From Dialister succinatiphilus YIT 11850 (GTDB taxonomy: Bacteria > Bacillota > Negativicutes > Veillonellales > Dialisteraceae): a stretch of 64,000 nt of DNA. Positions 8,655 to 17,714 of the stretch are shown one piece after another (within the stretch, counting starts at the first letter, position 1; every line of letters begins with the position of its first letter). The notes under the pieces are model-generated. The model was given only the letters and a program-made list of their open reading frames with translations, had not been told where the DNA came from and made no database searches. The stretch is from positions 867,512 to 931,511 of the forward strand of contig NZ_JH591187.1 in the NCBI RefSeq assembly GCF_000242435.1, in the 5' to 3' direction. The position numbers and the translations under genes are program-made.

Positions 8655-10397
8655 TTGATTTTCCATAAAAAAATCTGTCTTCTCGTTTTGGCTGCCAGTC
8701 TTTCTGCCTTTATCAGTACAGCCGAGGCAAAGACTATCCTGCTGGTGCCCCAGGATGACCGGCCGGTAAGCCTCGATTACACCGTTTCCACAGCAGAAAA
8801 GGCGGGGTACACTGTTCTCACTCCCCCCAGGGCTTATTTATCAGGAAAGAATTTCCGGGGCAGTCCGGATCAGCTCTGGCGCTGGGTTGAGCAGAATATG
8901 GTTCGTGCCGATGCCGCTGTGATTTCCACCGATTCTTTGATTTACGGCGGTCTGGTGGACTCCAGAAAGCATAATGAGTCTCTCAATACCCTCATGGCCA
9001 GGGAGAATAAAATCAAGTCCCTCCATTCTGCGTACCCGAAAACTCCTATTTACGCCTTTGGCACCATCATGCGCACCCCCTATGCTTCCGGCAGCGGCGT
9101 AGAACCCTATTACTACAGCAAGTATGGTAATGATTTGTACCGCCTGTCCGGGCTGCAGGATAAAATGGATGCAGGAAAACTTTCTACCGATGAAGCAGCA
9201 GAACTGCTTTCACTGAAGCTCTCCATTCCTAGTGAATATCTGCAGGACTGGTTCAAACGACGCACGAAGAATAATACCATCAACCGCATGCTGATAAAGG
9301 ATACGAAGAGCGGTATTTTTACCTATTTCTGCGAAGGCCACGATGATAACAGCAGGAATTCCCAGTCTGCGCTGGAAGCCAGATATCTGGCGGTAGATGC
9401 GAAAAGCCTTCCGCCCACCCGTTACGGCTCCTTCCCCGGCGCCGACCAGCTGGCTCTTCTCCTGATTGCCCGCTATCATAATGACAGCAATCACTTAAAA
9501 CCCAGTTTCACTGTAATTTACCCCCTGGGCCGGGCAGAAAATACCATCCCCAGCTATGAAAATCAGCCTATCGGCAAAACGATCAGCGAACACATCGAAG
9601 CGGTAGGCGGCACCATGGCAGGCAAAAACATTCCCGACATTGTGCTGGCAGTGAATACCCCCATTGCCACCACCGGCGAATCGGGACAGTTCAGCAATTT
9701 CGGCATGCTGAAGCAGAGCACCACCGATTTCATGAATGAGGTAAAAAACGTGGTGAACCGGGGTATCCCTGTTTCCATGGTGGACGTATACTTTGCCAAT
9801 GGATCTGATAATACCCTCATGAATCTCATGGTAAAAGATGACCTGCTCTATAAAGTAGCTGCTTACAACGGCTGGAACACGGCGTCCAATACCATCGGCT
9901 ACGCCATCGCCCAGGCGGTGCTGGCGCCGGATATGTCCGCAGAGGACCACAAGGATATGCTCATCGAGCAGTATATCGACAACTGGGCTTATCAGGCCAA
10001 CGTACGTAAAAATATCGCCCGCCTTACAGAGCAGGAAAGCCAAAACATGGTTCCCACGCCGGCCATTAAAGAAGAAATGATTGCAGAAATCCAGGAATTT
10101 GCAAAAAAGAAAATAGGCCTCAACCCTGCCACTGTATCAGCAGAATTCCCCTGGAACCGCCTTTTTGAAATCAACGCTCTTGTATCTTCCAAACCCAGAT
10201 ACAAGGTATACCTTACCCGGGCAGAGCAGCAGCGCATAGCAGAAGAAAAGGCAGCTGCCGAAGCCAAAGCCAAAGCGGAAGCAGAGGCTAAAGCAAAGGC
10301 TGCGGCAAAGGCAGAGGCCCCCTCCCCTGCTCCTGCCGCTCCTTCTTCCGATGAAGAAAAGGATGGGGATATTTCTACGATAGTCATTAATAAATGA
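8655..10397 (+). CDS. Secreted DUF4127 family protein
   Basis: A 580-residue protein with an N-terminal signal peptide (basic start, hydrophobic ~8-20, likely cleavage after AEA), so exported. The rest resembles DUF4127 proteins: TILLVPQDDRPVSLDY near the start, TDSLIYGGLV at about 95, and a conserved SMVDVYFANGSDN block at about 372. No catalytic function is established for the family. The last ~60 residues are an Ala/Glu/Lys-rich repeat followed by a Pro/Ala-rich tail, possibly a cell-envelope spacer. Start is TTG 8655, 8 nt after GGGAGG. Monocistronic. Confidence 0.8.
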   Translation: MIFHKKICLLVLAASLSAFISTAEAKTILLVPQDDRPVSLDYTVSTAEKAGYTVLTPPRAYLSGKNFRGSPDQLWRWVEQNMVRADAAVISTDSLIYGGLVDSRKHNESLNTLMARENKIKSLHSAYPKTPIYAFGTIMRTPYASGSGVEPYYYSKYGNDLYRLSGLQDKMDAGKLSTDEAAELLSLKLSIPSEYLQDWFKRRTKNNTINRMLIKDTKSGIFTYFCEGHDDNSRNSQSALEARYLAVDAKSLPPTRYGSFPGADQLALLLIARYHNDSNHLKPSFTVIYPLGRAENTIPSYENQPIGKTISEHIEAVGGTMAGKNIPDIVLAVNTPIATTGESGQFSNFGMLKQSTTDFMNEVKNVVNRGIPVSMVDVYFANGSDNTLMNLMVKDDLLYKVAAYNGWNTASNTIGYAIAQAVLAPDMSAEDHKDMLIEQYIDNWAYQANVRKNIARLTEQESQNMVPTPAIKEEMIAEIQEFAKKKIGLNPATVSAEFPWNRLFEINALVSSKPRYKVYLTRAEQQRIAEEKAAAEAKAKAEAEAKAKAAAKAEAPSPAPAAPSSDEEKDGDISTIVINK

Positions 10398-10453
10398 TAG
10401 ATTAACCCCAAAAGGGTTGTAAGGGATGCTCCTTTCCCCCTTCCTGTATCAAA

Positions 10454-10506
10454 CAAAAACGGGTCTGTGACAAAATGATTTACATTTTGTCACAGACTCG
10501 TTTTTT
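10454..10506. terminator. Bidirectional terminator between DUF4127 gene and recN
   Basis: A long hairpin at 10460-10500 (GGTCTGTGACAAAATG paired with its near-complement, loop ATTTA), T-run on the plus side and A-run on the minus side. It serves both convergent genes and touches the recN stop. Its core resembles the hairpins at 22591 and 29106. Confidence 0.9.
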
Positions 10507-12166
10507 ATTCCTTTACTTTTTTCTTCATTTCCTCTGCCGATTCCAAAGCGCTCTGAGAAGAATCGCTGCCGGAAATCATGAGAGCTATGTCCGCCAAATG
10601 TTCTTTTTCGTTCAGCAAAACAGCTCTGGTGGCGGTCCTGCCATGGGAGACGGTCTTTACGATTTTATAATGACGGTCTGCGGCACAGGCTGTCTGAGGC
10701 AGATGAGTAATACAGAGGACCTGAATGGCATGAGAGAGGAAGGCAATCTTTCTGGCCACCTGAAGGCCTACTCTGCCGCTAATGCCCACGTCGATTTCAT
10801 CAAAAATCAAGGTCTGCTGCTGGAGAAGGCGGGAGATAACCATTTCGATGGCCAGAGCAATACGGGAAATTTCACCGCCGGAAGCAGTGTCTTTCATGCT
10901 TCGAAGGGGTTCGCCCATATTGGCGGAGAAATAGAATTCCATTTCTTCCGCGCCGTTGGGAAGAGGCGTTTTGGCCGGTAGGAGGTGGAGTTTCATTCTT
11001 GCATTTTCCATACCCATGTCTTTCAGGGAAGAAACCACTTTTTTCAGAATGATTTCTGAGGATTTCATCCGTTCCCCGTTCAGCACTTCTGATTTTTTCA
11101 TGAGCAGTGCTGTGAGGTCTTCGTAGTTTTTCTGAAGAGCTGCATTATCATAGATGATTTCTTTCAGGGAATTATATTCTTCCCTGGCCTTCTTTTCATA
11201 GGCCAGGACGTCTGACAGTTCAGGACCGTATTTCCGCTTCAGTTCCATAATCACTTCATTCCGATCCTGCAGGGTTTCCAGTTCTTCTTCCGAAAAATCG
11301 GAATTTGCGATGTAATCTTCCATGGTGCCGATGGCATCTTCCAGGGAGAAAGAAGCGGACCGAAGGGATTCCAGAATGGACCCAAGAGATTCATCATACC
11401 GGGCAGCCTGGGAAATTTCCTTATCCGCTTCGGCAATGGAGTCCTGAGGGCCTCCGTCGGCGGTGATAGTTCCCAGGGCATTGTGAAGAGAGCGGAAAAT
11501 GCGCTCATGGTTCTGAAGAACCTGGAGTTTCTTTTCCACTTCTTCGTCTTCCCCTTCCTGGAGGGCAGCAGAGGAAATCTGCTTCAGTTCCCACTCCAGA
11601 ATATCCAGCCGTCTTTCTCTTTCCTGCTTTCTTTCCCTGTAATCATCAAGAGCGTCCTTCAGTTTCTTCCATTCCTTGTAAGAGCTGCGATAGGACTGAT
11701 AGGCTTCTGCAGCAGCAGGGGTACCGGAGTCCACCATCCTTTCACAAAAGGGAATGGACAGAAGTTCCATGTTATCATTCTGCTCATGGAGCCGCACCAG
11801 TTTCTTCCCCAGTTTCTGCAGCTGCCTGACAGTGCAGAAACTGCCGTTAATGGTACAGATGCCCCGGCCGGAACGATTCAACTTTCTGGAAATGATAATC
11901 TGTCCGTTATCGGAGTCAATGCCCTCTTCTTTTAGTTCTCCAATAATGGAGCTGTCGGCGTAGAAAACACCTTCTACCTTGAAAAAATCAGCACCGGTAC
12001 GGATAAGGTCCGTGCTGGCCCGGCGGCCGGTGAGCATGGCCAGAGCATCAATGAGGATAGATTTTCCCGCCCCTGTTTCCCCTGTAAAGACAGTGACGCC
12101 CTGGTCAAAATCAATGACCGTATCTTCAATAATAGCGAAATTGATAATATGAAGGCTCTGCAGCAT
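10505..12166 (-). CDS. recN: DNA repair protein RecN
   Basis: A 553-residue SMC-like ATPase acting at double-strand breaks. Walker A is GETGAGKS (about 29-36), followed by long coiled-coil arms (about 150-370). The ABC-type signature is ASGGEISRIALAIE (about 442-455), with Walker B TLIFDEIDVGISG. The length is normal for the family. It follows argR by 14 bp on the same strand; the argR-recN pairing is common in Firmicutes. Confidence 0.96.
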   Translation of the reverse strand: MLQSLHIINFAIIEDTVIDFDQGVTVFTGETGAGKSILIDALAMLTGRRASTDLIRTGADFFKVEGVFYADSSIIGELKEEGIDSDNGQIIISRKLNRSGRGICTINGSFCTVRQLQKLGKKLVRLHEQNDNMELLSIPFCERMVDSGTPAAAEAYQSYRSSYKEWKKLKDALDDYRERKQERERRLDILEWELKQISSAALQEGEDEEVEKKLQVLQNHERIFRSLHNALGTITADGGPQDSIAEADKEISQAARYDESLGSILESLRSASFSLEDAIGTMEDYIANSDFSEEELETLQDRNEVIMELKRKYGPELSDVLAYEKKAREEYNSLKEIIYDNAALQKNYEDLTALLMKKSEVLNGERMKSSEIILKKVVSSLKDMGMENARMKLHLLPAKTPLPNGAEEMEFYFSANMGEPLRSMKDTASGGEISRIALAIEMVISRLLQQQTLIFDEIDVGISGRVGLQVARKIAFLSHAIQVLCITHLPQTACAADRHYKIVKTVSHGRTATRAVLLNEKEHLADIALMISGSDSSQSALESAEEMKKKVKE

Positions 12167-12180
12167 ACCGGCTCACCGCC

Positions 12181-12636
12181 TCAGGACTTGAGCATGCCCT
12201 GGATATGGGACAGAAGTACCGGCACATCTTCCGGTGTTTTCAGGATAATGAGAACCGTGTCATCCCCTGCCAGAGTGCCAATGATGACATCATTCTTGGA
12301 ATGGTCAATGGCAAAGGCTACGGAAGAGGCAGAACCGGGAATGGTGTGAAGCACCACCATGTTCATGGCAGAATCAATTTTCACTACGGCTTCCTGAAAG
12401 AGAATGGCCGTGTGGCTCTTAGACATGACACTCTGCTTCTCATTGGAAAGGGCATAGCGATAGTGACCGTTCTTATAGGGGATCTTAATCAGCATAAGGT
12501 CTTTAATGTCTCTGGACACGGTGGCCTGGGTAACAGCAATGCCCTCTTTTTTCAGAGCTTCCGCCAGTTCTTCCTGTGTCTCAATGACCTGATTCTGGAT
12601 GATTTCTTTAATTTTCATGATTCTGTATCTTTTCAT
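12181..12636 (-). CDS. argR: Arginine repressor
   Basis: A 151-residue ArgR/AhrC, the arginine-responsive regulator of arginine metabolism. The N-terminal winged helix has ATVSRDIKDL (about 38-47). The C-terminal oligomerisation/arginine-binding domain has GTLAGDDTVLI (about 120-130). AGGAG lies 7 nt before the ATG. It probably forms an operon with recN. No arginine biosynthesis genes are in the window. Confidence 0.95.
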   Translation of the reverse strand: MKRYRIMKIKEIIQNQVIETQEELAEALKKEGIAVTQATVSRDIKDLMLIKIPYKNGHYRYALSNEKQSVMSKSHTAILFQEAVVKIDSAMNMVVLHTIPGSASSVAFAIDHSKNDVIIGTLAGDDTVLIILKTPEDVPVLLSHIQGMLKS

Positions 12637-12907
12637 AAATGCTCTCCTTATCTGAAAAGTTTATCTTTTCCTGCCGATTGGTATCATCTGTATCTTCAAA
12701 TGAATATACCTGTATTTTTATCAATTTTAAAGCATTTTAGCCTCAAGGTCAAATATTTTCTGCATAAAAATAAATTCTGTATAGATTTTAACGGCATTTT
12801 TTGCATTTCCTTGTTTATTTATTCACTCTGTCATGGAAATCATGCCTGTCATAAAGTGAATGCGAATGAATTGCACTAATTTTATCGCATAGTGAAAGAA
12901 ATTCTGC

Positions 12908-12913
12908 TATAAT
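12908..12913 (+). promoter_or_regulatory. -10 element of the SpeD-like gene
   Basis: A perfect TATAAT 40 bp before the chosen start; no clear -35 was found at normal spacing. Confidence 0.45.
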
Positions 12914-12953
12914 GAATCAAATGTGCAAATATTTTAAAAGAAGGAATATACAT

Positions 12954-13448
12954 ATGGATAATTACATTGGAAAACACCTGCTTATTGACTGCTACAGCTG
13001 CAGTCCCGACACCCTGGAAGATTCTAAAACCACTCTCCAGACCCTGAGTGATGCTGCCGGGAAAATCGGCATGGAAGTCAAGGACACCTTTTTCCATGAA
13101 AGCGAAGATGAAATCACCGCCGCTGCCTACGGCCCCAAATCCCACATCTGTATTCACTGGTATCCTCATCTTGCCTATGCGGCAGTGGATATTTACAGCT
13201 TCAACATAGACCTGAAACCCGCCCGCTCCATGGCAGTGCTCCGGGCTACCCTCCATCCGGAAAAAATCAGGGCTACTTCGGTAAAACGGGGAAATATCAA
13301 CCCCGACATGAAGCCCAATATCAAGTCCAAGTCCACCACCCTTCATAAGTTCAAAAACACAGGGCAGCAGATGAAGACTGCCGGCCAGAAAGTGGCCAAC
13401 TATATGCGCCACAAGAATGAAAAGAGAGATACCCTGGGACCCGAGTGA
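12954..13448 (+). CDS. SpeD-like (AdoMet decarboxylase fold) protein, altered active site
   Basis: A 164-residue protein whose first ~110 residues resemble bacterial class 1B S-adenosylmethionine decarboxylase: IGKHLLIDCYSC at 5-16, SHICIHWYP at 63-71, YAAVDIYSF at 75-83. The Ser that becomes the pyruvoyl group (Ser63) and His68 are present. The residue before the cleavage site is Lys62 rather than Glu, and position 83 is Phe rather than the catalytic Cys. A basic ~55-residue C-terminal tail is extra. ATG 12954 follows AAGGA; the upstream in-frame ATG at 12912 overlaps the -10. No spermidine synthase gene is near. It could be an inactive, differently processed or neofunctionalised SpeD. Confidence 0.72.
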   Translation: MDNYIGKHLLIDCYSCSPDTLEDSKTTLQTLSDAAGKIGMEVKDTFFHESEDEITAAAYGPKSHICIHWYPHLAYAAVDIYSFNIDLKPARSMAVLRATLHPEKIRATSVKRGNINPDMKPNIKSKSTTLHKFKNTGQQMKTAGQKVANYMRHKNEKRDTLGPE

Positions 13449-13627
13449 ATGCATACGCCCGGCAGCCTGAGGGTTCAGATGTTAAACCGGCCTTATGGCA
13501 GACAGGGCTTCATTCACAGCAGCCCTGGGACAGCAAACGGTATGTGACAGACTTGCTGCGTTTGCTCCCCTTATTTCAGAAAAGGCATGCCCGCACCATT
13601 CCTCGCCAGTATTTTTTACACCACATG

Positions 13628-13668
13628 AAAAGCCCCGGAAAATCATTTGGATTTTCCGGGGCTTTATC
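13628..13668. terminator. Hairpin between SpeD-like gene and pheT
   Basis: Long inverted repeat AAAGCCCCGGAAAATC/GATTTTCCGGGGCTTT between convergent genes, ending 13 bp before the pheT stop. Short T-runs on both sides suggest a bidirectional terminator. The ~180 bp before it (13449-13627) show no feature. Confidence 0.75.
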
Positions 13669-13680
13669 ATGCCCAGTTGA

Positions 13681-16152
13681 CTATGCGCGCAGGGTAATAC
13701 CTGCTTTTCCCAGTGCTTTTACGATCTTTTCAATCCACTGGTCCACTTCTTTATCGGTCAGAGTCCGATCTTCAGCGCGGAAGGTCAAGTTGTAGGCCAT
13801 GCTCTTACAGCCTTCCTTGACCTGCTCGCCCTGATAAAGATCGAAGAGGCGGAGGGTTTCCAGATGCTTTCCGCCGGCTTTACGGATAATTTCTTCCACT
13901 TCATCATTGGTGCAGTGTGCCGGCACCAGGAGGGAGAGATCCCGCTGGGAAGCCGGGAATTTCGGAATTCTGGAGTAGTCGATGGTCTCGTCCACCATGT
14001 TCATAAGGTGAGGAACAAAGATGACAAAGCCGTAAACTTCTTTCTTAATCCCCCATTTATCCAGTACCGCCGGATGAAGCTGGCCGAAGGACATGAGGGT
14101 CTTTCCGTCTTTCACAAAATCGGCAGAAATACCGGGGTGGAATACGGGATACGTGGAACGTCTGATTTCATAGTCTCTGATTCCCAGGGCTTTCAGCACA
14201 TTTTCCATAATGGCTTTGATGTCAAAGAAATCATATTTCCTGCCATTATTCGGATAGCCTGCTTCGTCGGGACTTCCGTAGAGGAGTCCGGAGAAAAGTT
14301 CGTATTCATAAGGCAGTTCCGTCAGCGGCAGTTCCTTCGGCTGGTACACATGACCGGACTCGAAGATTGCTGCTTCTTCGTTCTTCTGGGAAAGGTTATA
14401 GGTCAGAGTATGCATCAGGCCGGGGAGAAGGGTGGTCCTCATATCCGGATATTCTTCGGAAATAGGATTCATAATGGGAATGGCATTATATACCTTATGG
14501 CCCCAGGGGAAATTCAGTTTTTCCAGATCCTTCTTATCCATGAAGCTATAGTTTACGACTTCGGAAAGGCCGTCTGCCACCAAACTGTCGGTAATGCGGA
14601 AAATCACGTCCTGGTCTTTGGACATGGCTCCCTTGGCAATGGCGCTCCAGGGAGTGGTGATGGGGATGTTCTTATAACCGTATACCCGGGCCACTTCTTC
14701 TGCCAGATCCGGCATGCCGGAAAGGTCAAGACGGAATTCGGGAACCGTGACGGTAAGGTTGCCATCCTGTTCTTCTACTTTGAAATAGAGGGCTTCCAGG
14801 ATTTCAATCATCTGTTCCTTGGGCATGTTGATGCCGATGTAGTCATTGATTCTCTTTACCGTGGTTTTGATAATCTGTGGCTCAGCCTTTACGGGATATT
14901 CGTCCAGCATGCCTTTGGCTGTGGTGGCGGCTCCCTGTTCTTCCAAAAGCTGGCAGATGCGATTGATAGCCATTTCACTTCTGGCAGGATTAATCCCCTT
15001 TTCATAACGGCCGGACGCTTCGGAGCGAAGGCCCAAACGGCGGGAGGTTCTTCTGATGGAAGCGGAATCAAAAACCGCAGATTCCAGAAGGACGTTCTTT
15101 GTTTCCGCGGTGACTTCGGAATCAAATCCACCCATCACACCGGCAACGCAGGCCGCCTTATCATCGCCGTCGGCAATGACCAGATCTGAAGGATTAAGCT
15201 GTCTTTCCTGGCCGTCCAGGGTAACGATTTTTTCTCCTTCATGAGCATGACGGCAGGTAAGGGAATGACCGGCTACCTTGTCGTAATCATAGGTATGGAG
15301 AGGCTGTCCGATTTCCAGCATCACATAATTGGCAGCATCTACCACATTATTGATGGGGCGGATACCATTGCTGCGAAGTCTGTCTTCTATCCATTCGGGG
15401 GAACGTCCGATTTTTACGTTTTCCAAAAGGCGTCCACAGAAGCGTTTGCAGTAGGCCGGTTCGGAAATGTGAACGGAAGCACGGCCTTCGATAGGCGCCC
15501 CTTCTTCTTTTACGGAAATGGATGGCAGGGTAACTTTCTTCCTGAAAATGGCACCGGTTTCCAAAGCCATGCCGATCATGCTGAAGCAGTCGGCTCTGTT
15601 GGCGGTGAGTTCCATTTCATACACCACATCGTCCAGGTCGTACAGGCTATGAATATCCACGCCTACCGGTGTATCTTCCGGAAGGATAAGGATACCCTCA
15701 TGGTTGAGAGCCGGGAAAAGATTGGCATCCATGCCCAGTTCACCTAAGGAGCACATCATGCCGGCAGATTTCACACCGCGAAGTTTTCCCGCCTTGATTT
15801 TAATATCACCGTGGCGAAGTCCGCCGGGTGCTTTATTATCATGAGCAGCAGGTACATGGGCACCGGAGAGAGCACAGGGAACAATCTGTCCTGCCTTTAC
15901 ATTGGAAGCACTGGTAACAATCTGCACCGGTTCTTCCTCACCCACATCCAGCTGGCAGATAAGAAGGTGATCCGCATCAGGATGTTTTTCCACAGAAAGG
16001 ATTTTTCCTGTGATTACTCCTTTGATTCCTTCTCCAGGACGGATAACATGCTCTACAGGGATGCCGTCCACTGTCAGCGTTTCCGCCATATCATCAGGAT
16101 TCATTCCTTTTATATCTACTAAGGTTCCCAGCCATTTTAAAGAAACATTCAT
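13681..16152 (-). CDS. pheT: Phenylalanyl-tRNA synthetase beta subunit
   Basis: An 823-residue PheT, the beta subunit of the alpha2-beta2 enzyme that charges tRNA-Phe. It has the N-terminal EMAP/OB tRNA-binding domain (GKILSVEKHPDADHLLIC, about 51-68), the B3/B4 editing domain (MELTANRADC, GRYEKGIN), a B5 domain, the catalytic-like core and the C-terminal anticodon-binding FDX-ACB domain (FPASQRDLSLLVP, then YNLTFRAEDRTLTDKEVD). Standard length. It follows pheS by 19 bp in the T-box-regulated pheS-pheT operon. Confidence 0.97.
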   Translation of the reverse strand: MNVSLKWLGTLVDIKGMNPDDMAETLTVDGIPVEHVIRPGEGIKGVITGKILSVEKHPDADHLLICQLDVGEEEPVQIVTSASNVKAGQIVPCALSGAHVPAAHDNKAPGGLRHGDIKIKAGKLRGVKSAGMMCSLGELGMDANLFPALNHEGILILPEDTPVGVDIHSLYDLDDVVYEMELTANRADCFSMIGMALETGAIFRKKVTLPSISVKEEGAPIEGRASVHISEPAYCKRFCGRLLENVKIGRSPEWIEDRLRSNGIRPINNVVDAANYVMLEIGQPLHTYDYDKVAGHSLTCRHAHEGEKIVTLDGQERQLNPSDLVIADGDDKAACVAGVMGGFDSEVTAETKNVLLESAVFDSASIRRTSRRLGLRSEASGRYEKGINPARSEMAINRICQLLEEQGAATTAKGMLDEYPVKAEPQIIKTTVKRINDYIGINMPKEQMIEILEALYFKVEEQDGNLTVTVPEFRLDLSGMPDLAEEVARVYGYKNIPITTPWSAIAKGAMSKDQDVIFRITDSLVADGLSEVVNYSFMDKKDLEKLNFPWGHKVYNAIPIMNPISEEYPDMRTTLLPGLMHTLTYNLSQKNEEAAIFESGHVYQPKELPLTELPYEYELFSGLLYGSPDEAGYPNNGRKYDFFDIKAIMENVLKALGIRDYEIRRSTYPVFHPGISADFVKDGKTLMSFGQLHPAVLDKWGIKKEVYGFVIFVPHLMNMVDETIDYSRIPKFPASQRDLSLLVPAHCTNDEVEEIIRKAGGKHLETLRLFDLYQGEQVKEGCKSMAYNLTFRAEDRTLTDKEVDQWIEKIVKALGKAGITLRA

Positions 16153-16171
16153 CTATATAATCTCCCTTCCA

Positions 16172-17386
16172 TTAGAACTGCTTCAGGAATCTGACATCAT
16201 TTTCATAGAAATTACGGAGGTCGTCGATTCCGTAAAGCAGCATGGCGATACGTTCGATGCCCATGCCGAATGCAAAGCCGCTCACCTTTTCCGGATCATA
16301 GCCATTGAGTTTCAGTACCATGGGATGAACCATGCCGCAGCCCAGGATTTCCAGCCAGTCCGGATCTCCGTCTTCTTCACCGGTTCTGGCAGCAAAGGAA
16401 ATATCTACTTCTGCCGATGGTTCGGTGAAGGGGAAGTAGCTGGCCCGGAAACGAATCTTCGTATCAGAACCGAAGAGGTCCTTCAAGAAGATTTCCAAGG
16501 TACCCTTCAAATCTGCAAAACTGATATCCTTATCCACCACAAGTCCCTCTACCTGATGGAATACAGGAGAATGGGTAGCATCATTATCCCAGCGGAACAC
16601 TTTTCCCGGAGCAATCATACGGATAGGTGAATTGGGTGTATGTTTTCGGAGGGTTCTGGCCTGTACCGGAGAGGTATGGGTGCGAAGAAGGATTTCCGGT
16701 GTAATGTAGAAAGAATCCTGCATATCCCTGGCCGGATGATCCTTGGGGAGGTTCAGGCATTCGAAATTATAGTAGTCCTGTTCGATTTCCGGACCTTCTT
16801 CTACGGAATAGCCCATCCGGATAAAAGACTTCATGATTTCACGGAGTGCCTTGTCCAGCGGATGGAGATGACCGATTTTATGATGGCGGGCCGGAAGGGT
16901 AATATCTACTGTTTCATGCCGGATTTTTTCTTCCAGTCTCTTCTGTTTCAGTTCTTCCATTTTATCTGCAATGGCTGCTTCCACATCGCTTCTGACCTGA
17001 TTGGCCAGAGCGCCAATGACCGGACGCTGGGCTGCGGAAACATCTTTCATGCCTCTTAAAATGGCGGTGAGTTTACCCTTTTTACCAAGGAAGAAAACCT
17101 TTGTATCCTGCAGTGTCTTCTCATCTACAGCAGCACTGATTTTATCCTGAGCATCCTTTTTCAGGGAATCCAGATCTTTTTCCATAAAAGAAACAATCTG
17201 GGCCCGTACCTGGTCAGCCAGCTCCGACAGATTGTTGTCGCTGTCATTCAGCTTCTTCATATCTCCCAGAAAACCGGTGAGTTTTGCTTTCACCGCTTCA
17301 TAGGTTTCCTGTTTACGGTTTTCATCCCTGCAGGCCTTCAGCATTTCTTCTGCTTTTGCCTTCAGCTCATCTAACTTAGTATCCAT
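16172..17386 (-). CDS. pheS: Phenylalanyl-tRNA synthetase alpha subunit with duplicated N-terminal domain
   Basis: A 404-residue PheS, about 65 residues longer than typical. The catalytic class II core is normal: [30 protein letters not shown] and [17 protein letters not shown]. The excess is at the N-terminus. Residues ~6-72 align with residues ~73-143, the usual tRNA-binding coiled coil: [12 protein letters not shown] at 35-46 matches [12 protein letters not shown] at 105-116, and LADQVRAQI at 56-64 matches LANQVRSDV at 127-135. This indicates a tandem duplication. The long start is supported by AGGAGG 7 nt before the ATG; the internal Met68, which would give a standard length, has no ribosome-binding site. 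Confidence 0.96.
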   Translation of the reverse strand: MDTKLDELKAKAEEMLKACRDENRKQETYEAVKAKLTGFLGDMKKLNDSDNNLSELADQVRAQIVSFMEKDLDSLKKDAQDKISAAVDEKTLQDTKVFFLGKKGKLTAILRGMKDVSAAQRPVIGALANQVRSDVEAAIADKMEELKQKRLEEKIRHETVDITLPARHHKIGHLHPLDKALREIMKSFIRMGYSVEEGPEIEQDYYNFECLNLPKDHPARDMQDSFYITPEILLRTHTSPVQARTLRKHTPNSPIRMIAPGKVFRWDNDATHSPVFHQVEGLVVDKDISFADLKGTLEIFLKDLFGSDTKIRFRASYFPFTEPSAEVDISFAARTGEEDGDPDWLEILGCGMVHPMVLKLNGYDPEKVSGFAFGMGIERIAMLLYGIDDLRNFYENDVRFLKQF

Positions 17387-17442
17387 CTATATACCTCCTG
17401 TAATTGATTCGGGCTGTCTTCCACCGGCAAAGAGGATGGGAA

Positions 17443-17662
17443 ATAAAAAAAGCCTCGCCCCACTAAGGGGCGAAGTCTTTATCCGCGGTACCACCCTGAT
17501 TTGTACTCGAAAGCTTTAACGCAGCCCTGCGTCCGGCCTACTCCGTTCAGCCGGCAGCTCCGAAGCGAACTAAGCCCAGCCGATTCTTTCCGGTGTCCCA
17601 CTAGTACCGGATCCCTTTGTAGAATTCCTGCCGGCTCCTTCTTCATCATAGCCTCGATATAT
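17443..17662 (-). promoter_or_regulatory. T-box leader of pheST
   Basis: The transcribed leader upstream of pheS contains the conserved T-box antiterminator sequence GGGTGGTACCGCG (17484-17496, minus strand). It is followed by a terminator hairpin GCCCC-TTAG-TGGGGC with seven T (17445-17477). Uncharged tRNA-Phe would stabilise the antiterminator and allow pheST transcription. I did not fix the specifier codon; UUC triplets lie in the 3' half of the candidate stem I. Confidence 0.93.
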
Positions 17663-17668
17663 AAAGCT

Positions 17669-17696
17669 ATTTTAACATGCCTGCGGTAAAAGTCAA
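17669..17696 (-). promoter_or_regulatory. pheST promoter
   Basis: TTGACT (17691-17696), 16 bp, TAAAAT (17669-17674) on the minus strand, placed correctly to start the T-box leader. The left end of the IS element lies only 18 bp upstream of the -35. Confidence 0.82.
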
Positions 17697-17705
17697 CCCC
17701 AGGGA

Positions 17706-17714
17706 TAGGACAGG
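17706..17714. repeat. Target-site duplication, left copy
   Basis: TAGGACAGG directly adjoins the left IS end; an identical copy at 19371-19379 adjoins the right end. Confidence 0.85.
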
